From: Actinomycetota bacterium
GTDB taxonomy: Bacteria > Actinomycetota > Actinomycetes > Actinomycetales > Microbacteriaceae
Reading direction: 5' to 3'
DNA: 6,340 bases
NCBI GenBank assembly: GCA_009703845.1
Contig: WLFI01000042.1
Coordinates: 1 to 6,340, forward strand
The position numbers and the translations under genes are program-made. Shown piece after piece: positions 1-5,912 of the stretch; position 1 is the stretch's first letter; each line of letters opens with the position of its first letter. The notes beneath the pieces are model-generated. The model did no database searches. It saw nothing but the letters and a program-made list of their open reading frames with translations, and was not told the origin of the DNA.

Positions 1-543
1 CCTCAGGTTCTCAAAGACGTTCCGAAGGTGCTTTACCTAGACGTCGACATCCTCGTTCGTGGCGATGTTGGAGAGCTCTACGACTTGAACGTGAAGAACC
101 ACGTGTTTGCTGGCAAGAAGAGCCGTCTAGACGGTTGGTCGAACCTAGTTCACGTGATCACACGCGTTTCGCTACGCCTAACTGCTCAGCAGGCTTGGGC
201 ACTGCGTCGTCGCGCACACGAAACCGGCAAGCTCACCGCAGACACCTACAACGCCGGTGTCTTGCTCATGAACCTTGACCGGATGCGCAAAGACGAGTTC
301 ATCGAAAACCACCTGTACTTGGTCGAAAAGCTTCACCTGAACGACCAAGATGTCATGAACTTCTACTCGAAGGGCAAGGCGCTGCAGATTGGCGACGAAT
401 GGAACTACGTTCCCACTCAGGACTATGCGAAGAACCCGAAGATTGTTCACTTCGCCGGGCCAATCAAGCCTTGGAAGCCACAGAACTCGCTATACAAGAG
501 CGAATTCCAGGCCATCGCGCGCGAACTCGGCGTAGCGAAGTAA
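1..543 (+). CDS. Glycosyltransferase family 8 protein, C-terminal part (5' end outside window)
   Basis: This is the last 180 residues of a GT-A fold, family 8 retaining glycosyltransferase (LgtC/glycogenin type), which transfers a hexose from a UDP-sugar using Mn2+. The reading frame is open from base 1, so the true start and the first part of the nucleotide-binding domain are missing. Visible motifs, numbered within the fragment: the DxD metal site in YLDVDILV (Asp14, Asp16), the YNAGVLLMNLDR segment (Asn84), LNDQD (Asp115-Gln116) and HFAGPIKPW (His150). In LgtC the equivalent residues bind Mn2+ and the donor and acceptor sugars. About 68 residues separate DxD from NAG, longer than the roughly 50 I recall for LgtC, and the extra part is basic and probably helical. 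No signal peptide can be judged. It is followed after 29 nt by galU on the same strand, so co-transcription is plausible and fits a role in surface or storage glycan synthesis. Donor and acceptor cannot be told from sequence. Confidence 0.88.
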   Translation, partial: PQVLKDVPKVLYLDVDILVRGDVGELYDLNVKNHVFAGKKSRLDGWSNLVHVITRVSLRLTAQQAWALRRRAHETGKLTADTYNAGVLLMNLDRMRKDEFIENHLYLVEKLHLNDQDVMNFYSKGKALQIGDEWNYVPTQDYAKNPKIVHFAGPIKPWKPQNSLYKSEFQAIARELGVAK

Positions 544-562
544 TCTTTAGTCACTAACACTT

Positions 563-567
563 AGGGG
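563..567 (+). promoter_or_regulatory. Ribosome binding site of galU
   Basis: AGGGG lies 5 nt before the ATG at 573, which supports that start codon. I see no good -10 box in the 29-nt gap after the glycosyltransferase gene, which favours readthrough from upstream. Confidence 0.65.
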
Positions 568-572
568 TTCTA

Positions 573-1463
573 ATGCACTCGACACCTCGCAAGGCAGTCA
601 TTCCGGTAGCTGGTCTGGGAACGCGCTTTTTGCCAGCCACCAAGGCAATGCCCAAAGAGATGTTGCCTCTGGTCGACAAGCCGGTAATTCAGTATGTCGT
701 CGAAGAGGCCGTTGCCTCGGGTCTAAGCGACATCCTCTTTGTAACCGGACGCGACAAGTACGCGCTAGAGAACCACTTCGACACCTCTGCCGATCTCGAG
801 TCGCGCCTTGAGGCCAAAGGCGACCAAGAGAAGCTCGACTTGGTGCAAGCGCCTACCGAACTTGGCAACATCCACTATGTTCGCCAGGGTGGAGCCAAGG
901 GTCTGGGCCACGCCGTGAACGCTGCCGCGTCTTTCACCAGCGATGAGCCGTTCGCGGTTTTGCTCGGTGACGACGTTGTCGAAGAAAACAGCGACCTGCT
1001 CAAGACCATGATCGAGGTGCACGGCAAGACCGGCGCTAACGTTGTGGCTCTGGTCGAGGTGCCTCGCGAAGAGATTCACAAATACGGTTGCATCAAACCG
1101 GCTGGGCCAGAGGTAGATGGAGTTATCGAGGTTAGCGACTTTGTTGAGAAGCCAAAGACCGAGCTCGCCCCATCAAACTTCGCCGTCATCGGCCGCTACA
1201 TTTTGAACCCTGGCATTCACGAGCTACTGGCGAAGCAAGAGCCTGGCGCCGGTGGCGAGATTCAACTAACGGATGCTCTGGCCAAGGCCGCACGCGAGAA
1301 AATCGCCGGTGGCGTGGTTGGCGTCGTCTTTCGCGGTGAGCGCTATGACGCTGGCGACAAGCTCGAATTTTTGAAGGCAACCGTGCTGCTCGCATCGAAG
1401 CGTGACGACCTCGGACCAGGTCTGATGAGCTGGCTAAAAGATTTCGTCGCTAAGTCGAAGTAG
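573..1463 (+). CDS. galU: UTP--glucose-1-phosphate uridylyltransferase (UDP-glucose pyrophosphorylase)
   Basis: Cytoplasmic enzyme that makes UDP-glucose and pyrophosphate from UTP and glucose-1-phosphate. UDP-glucose feeds glycan synthesis and is the co-substrate of GalT. The 296-residue product has the normal GalU length and all expected blocks: AVIPVAGLGTRFLPATK at residues 8-24 with the glycine-rich nucleotide loop and basic residues, PKEMLPLVDKP at 27-37, VLLGDD at 129-134 with the metal/nucleotide aspartates, FVEKP at 190-194, GGEIQLTDAL at 227-236, and a YDAGDK motif near 258-263. The ATG at 573 is chosen because of the AGGGG site 5 nt upstream and because it puts the nucleotide loop at the usual distance from the N-terminus. 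It follows the family 8 glycosyltransferase closely and ends only 4 nt from the stop of the convergent family 2 glycosyltransferase gene. The related RmlA (dTDP-glucose) family is unlikely given the GalU-specific FLPATKAMPKEMLP pattern. Confidence 0.96.
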   Translation: MHSTPRKAVIPVAGLGTRFLPATKAMPKEMLPLVDKPVIQYVVEEAVASGLSDILFVTGRDKYALENHFDTSADLESRLEAKGDQEKLDLVQAPTELGNIHYVRQGGAKGLGHAVNAAASFTSDEPFAVLLGDDVVEENSDLLKTMIEVHGKTGANVVALVEVPREEIHKYGCIKPAGPEVDGVIEVSDFVEKPKTELAPSNFAVIGRYILNPGIHELLAKQEPGAGGEIQLTDALAKAAREKIAGGVVGVVFRGERYDAGDKLEFLKATVLLASKRDDLGPGLMSWLKDFVAKSK

Positions 1464-1467
1464 CTCC

Positions 1468-2598
1468 CTAGCTCTCAACAATTTGCTTCAAAACCGGCGC
1501 GAAACGCCCCTGAACGCGTTGCCAGAATTCGGGCCCGCAATCACCCAGCAACTGCTTGGCAGTCTCTTTGAGTAAGTAGTCGTACTGAGCGTCGCCGCTG
1601 GCTACAAAGGGTAGGTGAAGCTGCAAATCGATGCTGGCAACACGCAACTGAAATTCGAGCAGATTCTTGTCATTCGCTTGTCCAGCCTCGATTGCGCCGA
1701 GCAGCACCTTGAGAGTTTTTTGCAACGACTGCATGCGGTCTCGAAGGTTTTCGAACTCACCGAGGCGTTGGGTGATTGACTTGTTATCACCTGTTCGAAC
1801 CCGCCAGTAATAGCCGGCACGATTTAGAACATAGAAACGCTCAGCGCAGCAAAACGCTCGGGCCATCGGAGCCATGTCTTCATACAAGACACCCTCGGGA
1901 AAGCGAAGTTCATGCTTTTTCCAAAAATCCCACCGAAACAACCGGTTCCACGCGGTTACATCGCGAATTGCCAACGGATCGTTCAAGAAAGTTGTCGAGC
2001 GCGACCCTTGATTTGAATAGAACTGTCTGGCGTCAGCGCGCCAACGAAACGAAAGTCCGCGCATACGCTTAGCCGGGCTGACCACAAAATCTACCGCGTT
2101 GCTCTCGGCGGCGCGAACGTAACGCCAAAGCGCTCCAAGCGGAAGCGCGTCATCGGAATCGAGAAACAGCAGGTAATCGGTTTCTTCGATGCGCTCGAAA
2201 CCCGTGTTTCTGGCAGCACCCAAACCCCCGTTGGTCTTTTGCAAAACTCGGATGCTCATGAATTCGTCAAAACTTGCGGCAAGTTCAAACGAGCCATCGC
2301 TCGAGCCATCGTCGATCACAATCACTTCAAGATTTGGATACCTTTGAGCCCTGACGCTGTGCAGGCACAGCGGTAAAAACTCTCGCACGTTGTAAACCGG
2401 CACCACGATGGTCACTTTGGGCGAGTTTTGAGACTGCTTTGGGCCGAGGGCTGCAACTGCCTGATAGGCAACCAGCAAAATAGCGTCGGCAAATTTGGCT
2501 GCCCACGGCTTGCTGAGCACTCTAAAAAGTCGCCAAGAAACGCCTCTTCGAAGTCGCGCTGCTACACGACTGAGTTCTTTTGGCAGTTTCAAGGTCAC
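1468..2598 (-). CDS. Family 2 glycosyltransferase, similar to teichoic-acid-type glycosyltransferases
   Basis: A 376-residue GT-A, family 2 enzyme, expected to transfer a sugar from a nucleotide-sugar donor to a surface polymer or lipid acceptor. Residues 62-103 hold the start of the Rossmann-like domain (VTIVVPVYN, then VIDDGSSDGS). NGGLGAARN is at 123-131, the DxD-type metal site LDSDD at 146-150, and a W-N-R-L-F-R segment at 217-222. FPEGVLYEDM at 233-242 carries the Glu-Asp expected to include the catalytic base, followed near 264-280 by a YYWRVRTGDNKSITQ block. This last set resembles, from memory, actinobacterial glycosyltransferase domains fused to CDP-glycerol glycerophosphotransferases (TagF type), but here the domain stands alone. 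The rest of the C-terminus is mostly helical. Residues 1-60 are an unusual extension: a basic region, then a hydrophobic stretch at about 36-52 that could sit on the membrane. The GTG at 2598 is chosen because an in-frame stop lies 12 nt upstream and a -10 box suggests a leaderless start; no Shine-Dalgarno is visible. Acceptor and donor are unknown. Confidence 0.9.
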   Translation of the reverse strand: MTLKLPKELSRVAARLRRGVSWRLFRVLSKPWAAKFADAILLVAYQAVAALGPKQSQNSPKVTIVVPVYNVREFLPLCLHSVRAQRYPNLEVIVIDDGSSDGSFELAASFDEFMSIRVLQKTNGGLGAARNTGFERIEETDYLLFLDSDDALPLGALWRYVRAAESNAVDFVVSPAKRMRGLSFRWRADARQFYSNQGSRSTTFLNDPLAIRDVTAWNRLFRWDFWKKHELRFPEGVLYEDMAPMARAFCCAERFYVLNRAGYYWRVRTGDNKSITQRLGEFENLRDRMQSLQKTLKVLLGAIEAGQANDKNLLEFQLRVASIDLQLHLPFVASGDAQYDYLLKETAKQLLGDCGPEFWQRVQGRFAPVLKQIVES

Positions 2599-2604
2599 AC
2601 TGCA

Positions 2605-2610
2605 AAACTA
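2605..2610 (-). promoter_or_regulatory. Candidate -10 box for a leaderless glycosyltransferase transcript
   Basis: On the minus strand TAGTTT fits the actinobacterial TAnnnT -10 pattern. It is separated by 6 nt from the GTG start at 2598, so transcription would begin at or next to the start codon. No ribosome binding site is seen, which agrees with a leaderless mRNA. No convincing -35 box is found 16-18 nt further upstream. The gene may therefore also be read from terC. Confidence 0.4.
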
Positions 2611-2621
2611 GCAAACAACAT

Positions 2622-2640
2622 GCGGGCTAAACCTAGCCGC
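2622..2640 (-). terminator. Weak hairpin over the terC stop codon, possible terminator
   Basis: GCGGCTAGGTTTAGCCCGC on the minus strand can fold into a 7-bp GC-rich stem with one bulged base and a 4-nt loop. It contains the terC stop codon and is followed by a moderately T-rich stretch (ATGTTGTTTGC), but there is no clean run of U residues. It could attenuate transcription between terC and the downstream glycosyltransferase gene. The short stem and poor U tract keep confidence low. Confidence 0.3.
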
Positions 2641-3607
2641 GTTTGCCGATTTGGATTGATCGAACGCTTAGGGCTGCCGAAACGACAATCGAAGCGACGA
2701 TTACGAACAGCGAGGTGGTTGTGTCGATTTCGGGAACCGGGAGCCCCTGCCCACCGTTGATAAAAGGCAACTGGTTCTCATGCATCGCATGCAGCACGAG
2801 CTTCACGCCTATGAACCCGAGGATGAACGCGATTCCATATTTGAGGTACTGAAGTTTGTCGACCAGTGCCCCAAGCAAGAAATAGAGCTGGCGAAGACCC
2901 ATGAGGGCAAACACGTTAGCGGTAAAGACGATAAAAGGGTCGGTGGTGATTCCGAAGATGGCCGGTATCGAGTCGAACGCAAACATCACATCGGTCGCCG
3001 CGATAGCAACGAACACGACCAGGATGGGTGTGAACATCTTCTTACCGTTTTCGACGGTGCGAAGTTTGGCACCGTCGTAGTCTTTTGAAACTTGGATGCG
3101 CTTGCGAAGCCAAACGATGAGCTTCGATTCTGACTCCTCATCGTCTTCGGCACTTCTAAAGGCCTGGTGCCATGCGGTGTAAATCAAGAAAGCCCCGAAG
3201 ATATAGAAGATTGCGCTAAACGATTCAATCAGGGCTGCGCCAACCAAAATGAAGGCCCCGCGCAGAACCAAAGAAAGCACCACTCCGACCATCAGCACTT
3301 CTTGCTGATATTTGCGTGGCACAGCAAATCGGTTCATCAAGATTAAGAAAACGAAAAGATTGTCGAGGCTGAGGCTGTATTCGGTTAGCCATCCGGCATA
3401 AAACTCGTTGGCTCGAGTGGCGCCGAAAAGCCACCAGATCACTCCGCCGAAGATAACGGCGAGAATCGCATAGAAACTGACCCAGAGGGTCGACTCACGG
3501 TTGCTAGGAATGTGTGGTCGGCTGTAAATGAGCAGTAAATCGGCAATAATCAACACGACCAAAACGGCCATGCTCACAATTTCAAAGAGCTCATAGTTGG
3601 GGTTCAT
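2633..3607 (-). CDS. TerC family integral membrane protein (probable metal ion exporter)
   Basis: A 324-residue polytopic membrane protein of the TerC/Alx family. Members are linked to tellurite resistance and, in Escherichia coli and Bacillus, to Mn2+ export and supply of metal to exported enzymes. Hydrophobic segments are visible at about residues 9-28, 41-61, 79-91, 104-125, 130-146, 192-211, 225-245, 256-275 and 297-315. The family motif EYSLSLDNLFVFL lies at 76-88, with Asp82-Asn83 expected in the transport path. The second conserved block, ATDVMFAFDSIPAIFGIT, is at 204-221 with Asp206 and Asp212. An acidic loop with the run EDDEESE is at 154-160. The ATG at 3607 is preferred over an upstream in-frame ATG at 3703: the longer version would overlap galT and add a 32-residue tail without family character, while a TAGACT -10 box ends 7 nt before 3607, implying a leaderless start. 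It is divergent from galT and lies 34 nt upstream of the family 2 glycosyltransferase gene. The metal specificity is inferred from relatives only. Confidence 0.94.
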   Translation of the reverse strand: MNPNYELFEIVSMAVLVVLIIADLLLIYSRPHIPSNRESTLWVSFYAILAVIFGGVIWWLFGATRANEFYAGWLTEYSLSLDNLFVFLILMNRFAVPRKYQQEVLMVGVVLSLVLRGAFILVGAALIESFSAIFYIFGAFLIYTAWHQAFRSAEDDEESESKLIVWLRKRIQVSKDYDGAKLRTVENGKKMFTPILVVFVAIAATDVMFAFDSIPAIFGITTDPFIVFTANVFALMGLRQLYFLLGALVDKLQYLKYGIAFILGFIGVKLVLHAMHENQLPFINGGQGLPVPEIDTTTSLFVIVASIVVSAALSVRSIQIGKRG

Positions 3608-3609
3608 CG

Positions 3610-3634
3610 GGTCAAGTCTAGGGTGGCGTTGACC
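3610..3634. promoter_or_regulatory. Inverted repeat in the terC/galT divergent promoter region, possible operator
   Basis: GGTCAA at 3610-3615 and TTGACC at 3629-3634 form a perfect 6-bp inverted repeat with a 13-nt spacer, giving about 19 bp centre to centre. The left arm overlaps the end of the candidate terC -10 box, and the right arm coincides with the candidate galT -35 box. A dimeric regulator bound here could affect both promoters. Six-base arms can occur by chance and no regulator gene is in the window, so the regulatory role is inference. Confidence 0.3.
3615..3620 (-). promoter_or_regulatory. Candidate -10 box of terC (leaderless)
   Basis: TAGACT on the minus strand matches TAnnnT and is separated by 7 nt from the ATG at 3607, so the transcript would start at the start codon. 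No Shine-Dalgarno sequence precedes that ATG. A clear -35 box is not recognised. Confidence 0.45.
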
Positions 3635-3654
3635 TGCGCCGCTAAAGTTATAAG
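3629..3654 (+). promoter_or_regulatory. Candidate galTK promoter
   Basis: TTGACC at 3629-3634 is close to the consensus -35 box, and TATAAG at 3649-3654 resembles a -10 box. The spacer of 14 nt is shorter than the usual 16-18, so this would be a weak or activator-dependent promoter, or one of the two boxes is misassigned. Transcription would start near 3661, leaving a leader of about 17 nt that includes the AGGTG site at 3670-3674. Confidence 0.3.
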
Positions 3655-3677
3655 CAGTGTTCGAAAAATAGGTGAAA

Positions 3678-4766
3678 ATGACCGCGAAAAAGACTTCAGC
3701 CAAGCTCGCAGACGGTCGCGACCTGTTTTACTTCGATGATGCGGATTCGCAACTACCCGCCGACCGCAAAGCTGACGCTCGAAACTTGGATGCACGCCCG
3801 GCCGTTGCCGAGATGCGTCTCGATGCCCTCTCGGGTGACTGGATTTCGGTTGCGGCAAGCCGTCATGGGCGCGCATTTCTGCCGCCAGCATCCGAGTGCC
3901 CACTTTGCCCAAGCACCGACACGTTTTTGAGCGAAGTGCCTGACCGCTTTGACGTGGCAGTCTTCGAAAACAAGAACCCGTCGTTCGGCCCCGATCTGGC
4001 CGAGGTTGACGACAAGAATTATTGGGTCGAGCCGAACCTTCCACTCGGGCTAACTAAGCCCTCAATCGGCCGGTGCGAGGTGGTAGTTTTCTCACCAGAG
4101 CACGAAGGCTCGCTGGCCAGCCAGAGTGAAACACGAATTCGCACCATTCTCGATGCTCTCGCCGATCGCACCGACGCGATTATGCGCATGCCCGGTGTGC
4201 GCACGGTGTTTCCGTTTGAAAACCGCGGTCAAGAAATCGGAGTGACCCTGCACCACCCCCACGGCCAGATCTACGCCTACCCATACGTCACTCCAACTCA
4301 AGAAAAGGTTTTCGCCTCGATCTCGCGCCACGGCAAGAGCCTCTTTCAAGACATCCTCGATTTTGAACAAGGTTCAGAGCGTGAATTGATTCGTGGCGAA
4401 CACTTCACTGCCTTCGTGCCATTTGCCGCTCGCTGGCCAATCGAGGTGTCGATTCTGCCTCACCGCCATGTGCAAAACCTGACCGACCTCAGCGGCGACG
4501 AACTCGCCGAACTCACCTCGGTCTACTCGCGCGTGCTGCGCGCAGTCGACGCGATTTACGAAACGCCAACCCCATATGTGGCCGGTTGGCATCAGGCGCC
4601 AAACTTCGACGGTGGCGAAAATTTCAGACTGCAGTTCAAGCTCACCTCGCCTCGGCGCGCGGCCGACAAACTCAAGTTCCTGGCAGGCTCCGAGTCGGCC
4701 ATGGGCGCCTTCATCGCCGATTTTCCGCCTGAGACCACGGCAGCCAGATTGCGCGAGGTGCTCTAG
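3678..4766 (+). CDS. galT: Galactose-1-phosphate uridylyltransferase
   Basis: Leloir pathway enzyme of the HIT superfamily, class I: UDP-glucose plus galactose-1-phosphate gives UDP-galactose plus glucose-1-phosphate through a uridylyl-histidine intermediate. The 362-residue product shows CPLC (Cys74, Cys77, zinc ligands), FENKNPSF at 96-103, GRCEVVVFSPEH at 131-142, and HPHGQ at 193-197. His195 is the expected nucleophile, and His193 the zinc ligand as in E. coli GalT. A second histidine-containing block, PHRHVQNLTDLS, follows in the C-terminal half. The ATG at 3678 has AGGTG only 3 nt upstream, which is tight. An in-frame GTG at 3672 would add two residues and lacks any ribosome binding site. 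The N-terminal KLADGRDLFYFDD stretch matches what I remember of actinobacterial GalT, so the start is right within a few residues. It overlaps galK by one base, is divergent from terC, and galE is not present. Confidence 0.97.
   Translation: MTAKKTSAKLADGRDLFYFDDADSQLPADRKADARNLDARPAVAEMRLDALSGDWISVAASRHGRAFLPPASECPLCPSTDTFLSEVPDRFDVAVFENKNPSFGPDLAEVDDKNYWVEPNLPLGLTKPSIGRCEVVVFSPEHEGSLASQSETRIRTILDALADRTDAIMRMPGVRTVFPFENRGQEIGVTLHHPHGQIYAYPYVTPTQEKVFASISRHGKSLFQDILDFEQGSERELIRGEHFTAFVPFAARWPIEVSILPHRHVQNLTDLSGDELAELTSVYSRVLRAVDAIYETPTPYVAGWHQAPNFDGGENFRLQFKLTSPRRAADKLKFLAGSESAMGAFIADFPPETTAARLREVL
4755..4760 (+). promoter_or_regulatory. Ribosome binding site of galK inside galT
   Basis: GAGGTG within the last codons of galT lies 5 nt before the GTG at 4766 and supports that GTG as the galK start. 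Together with the TAGTG stop/start overlap it points to translational coupling of the two genes. Confidence 0.65.
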
Positions 4767-5899
4767 TGCTGGGCTTGGCCAAGAAGACCGCCGACGAGTT
4801 CGAAGCCAAATTTGGTTATGCGCCAACCGGGGTGTGGTCGGCTCCCGGTCGCGTAAACATCATCGGCGAACACACCGACTACAACGAAGGTTTCGTGCTA
4901 CCAATCGCGATCAACCGGGCAACCTACGCAGCAATCGCACTGCGTGAAGACGACACCGCTCGCGTCGCGTCGACTTTCAGCGATGCAGTGGTCGAGCTGA
5001 ACATCGCGCAGTTAGGTGAGGCATCTGGTTGGGCTGCGTATCCGCTCGGCGTGGCACACGTATTGGGAGCATCCAAGGGTTTCGACCTTTTTATTGACTC
5101 GGATGTGCCGGTTGGCGCCGGGCTATCGTCATCGGCAGCCATTGAGTGCGCCGTTGCCCTCGGTCTCGACGAATTGTTGGGCTTGGGTAACGATCGCCGT
5201 GCCCTTGCTCGCATCGGTCAGCGAGCCGAAAACGAGGTCGTTGGCGCTCCAACCGGCATCATGGACCAATCGGCTTCGCTCCTCGGCAAGGTCGACCACG
5301 CAGTGTTTCTCGACTGCCAATCGCTCGAGGTAGAAAATGTTGCGCTGGGTTTTGCCGCAGCGGCGCTTGAAGTCGTGATCATCGACACTCGCGTTGCTCA
5401 CCGACTCAATGACGGCGGGTATGCCGCCAGGCGCGCGGCATGCGAGGCGGCGGCCAAGGCTTTCGAGGTGCCTAGCCTGCGTCATTTGAGCCTCGAAACG
5501 CTCGAGGCTGGTCGAGAACTGGTCGATGACGTCACCTACCGACGTGCTCGGCACATCATCACCGAAAATGACCGAGTGCTCAGCTTTGTGGCAGCGCTGA
5601 AACTAGGAGACTTCAAACGCTGCGGGGAACTCATGGTTCAGTCGCACGTGTCTATGCGCGACGATTTTGAAATCAGTGTCGACGAGCTCGACACTGCGGT
5701 TGAAACGTCGATGAGACACGGTGCCGTGGGGGCTCGGATGACCGGCGGAGGCTTCGGCGGAGCATCCATCGCCCTCTGCCCCATCGAAAAAATCAGTGAC
5801 CTGACCAATTCGGTTTATGCAGAGTTTGAATTGCTCGGCTATGCCAGGCCCGATATTTTCACGGTCAACGCAGCCGACGGGGCAACTCGCCAAATCTGA
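4766..5899 (+). CDS. galK: Galactokinase
   Basis: Cytoplasmic GHMP-family kinase that phosphorylates galactose to galactose-1-phosphate with ATP, the first step before GalT. The 377-residue product has the usual length and all marks of the family. The galactokinase signature GRVNIIGEHTDYNEGFVLP is at 28-46, with catalytic Arg29 and the substrate-binding GEHTDY. The ATP loop PVGAGLSSSAA is at 115-125, GIMDQ at 164-168 gives the probable catalytic base Asp167, RHIITENDRV is at 262-271, and the C-terminal GHMP motif TGGGFGGA is at 326-333. The GTG start overlaps the galT stop (TAGTG) and is preceded by GAGGTG 5 nt upstream. The gene ends 13 nt before the stop of the convergent aldehyde dehydrogenase. 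Other GHMP kinases (mevalonate, homoserine) lack the GEHTDY signature, so the assignment is firm. Confidence 0.97.
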   Translation: MLGLAKKTADEFEAKFGYAPTGVWSAPGRVNIIGEHTDYNEGFVLPIAINRATYAAIALREDDTARVASTFSDAVVELNIAQLGEASGWAAYPLGVAHVLGASKGFDLFIDSDVPVGAGLSSSAAIECAVALGLDELLGLGNDRRALARIGQRAENEVVGAPTGIMDQSASLLGKVDHAVFLDCQSLEVENVALGFAAAALEVVIIDTRVAHRLNDGGYAARRAACEAAAKAFEVPSLRHLSLETLEAGRELVDDVTYRRARHIITENDRVLSFVAALKLGDFKRCGELMVQSHVSMRDDFEISVDELDTAVETSMRHGAVGARMTGGGFGGASIALCPIEKISDLTNSVYAEFELLGYARPDIFTVNAADGATRQI

Positions 5900-5912
5900 G
5901 GTACTCGACGAC

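Noticed and set aside
1462..1473. AGCT-CCCT-AGCT mini-hairpin between galU and the glycosyltransferase gene as a terminator
   Set aside because: A 4-bp stem without a U tract is not enough to support a terminator.
2287..2309. Direct repeat of GAGCCATCG
   Set aside because: It simply encodes the repeated Gly-Ser/Asp-Gly-Ser part of the DDGSSDGS motif in the family 2 glycosyltransferase.
3608..3677. A Mn2+-sensing yybP-ykoY riboswitch upstream of terC
   Set aside because: The terC start appears leaderless and the divergent gap is only 70 bp; no riboswitch-like paired structure is visible.
3604..4044. Long open frame on the minus strand opposite the galT start and the divergent promoter
   Set aside because: Its translation is low-complexity in character (Arg/Pro/Ser-rich), shows no family motif, and lies opposite strongly conserved galT sequence.
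4374..4826. 150-codon open frame antisense to the end of galT and start of galK
   Set aside because: No motif, no ribosome binding site of note, and both genes on the other strand are certain. It arises from GC-biased codon use.
5129..5554. 141-codon open frame antisense to galK
   Set aside because: It covers the GHMP ATP-loop and GIMDQ region of a certain galactokinase; nothing in its translation is recognisable.
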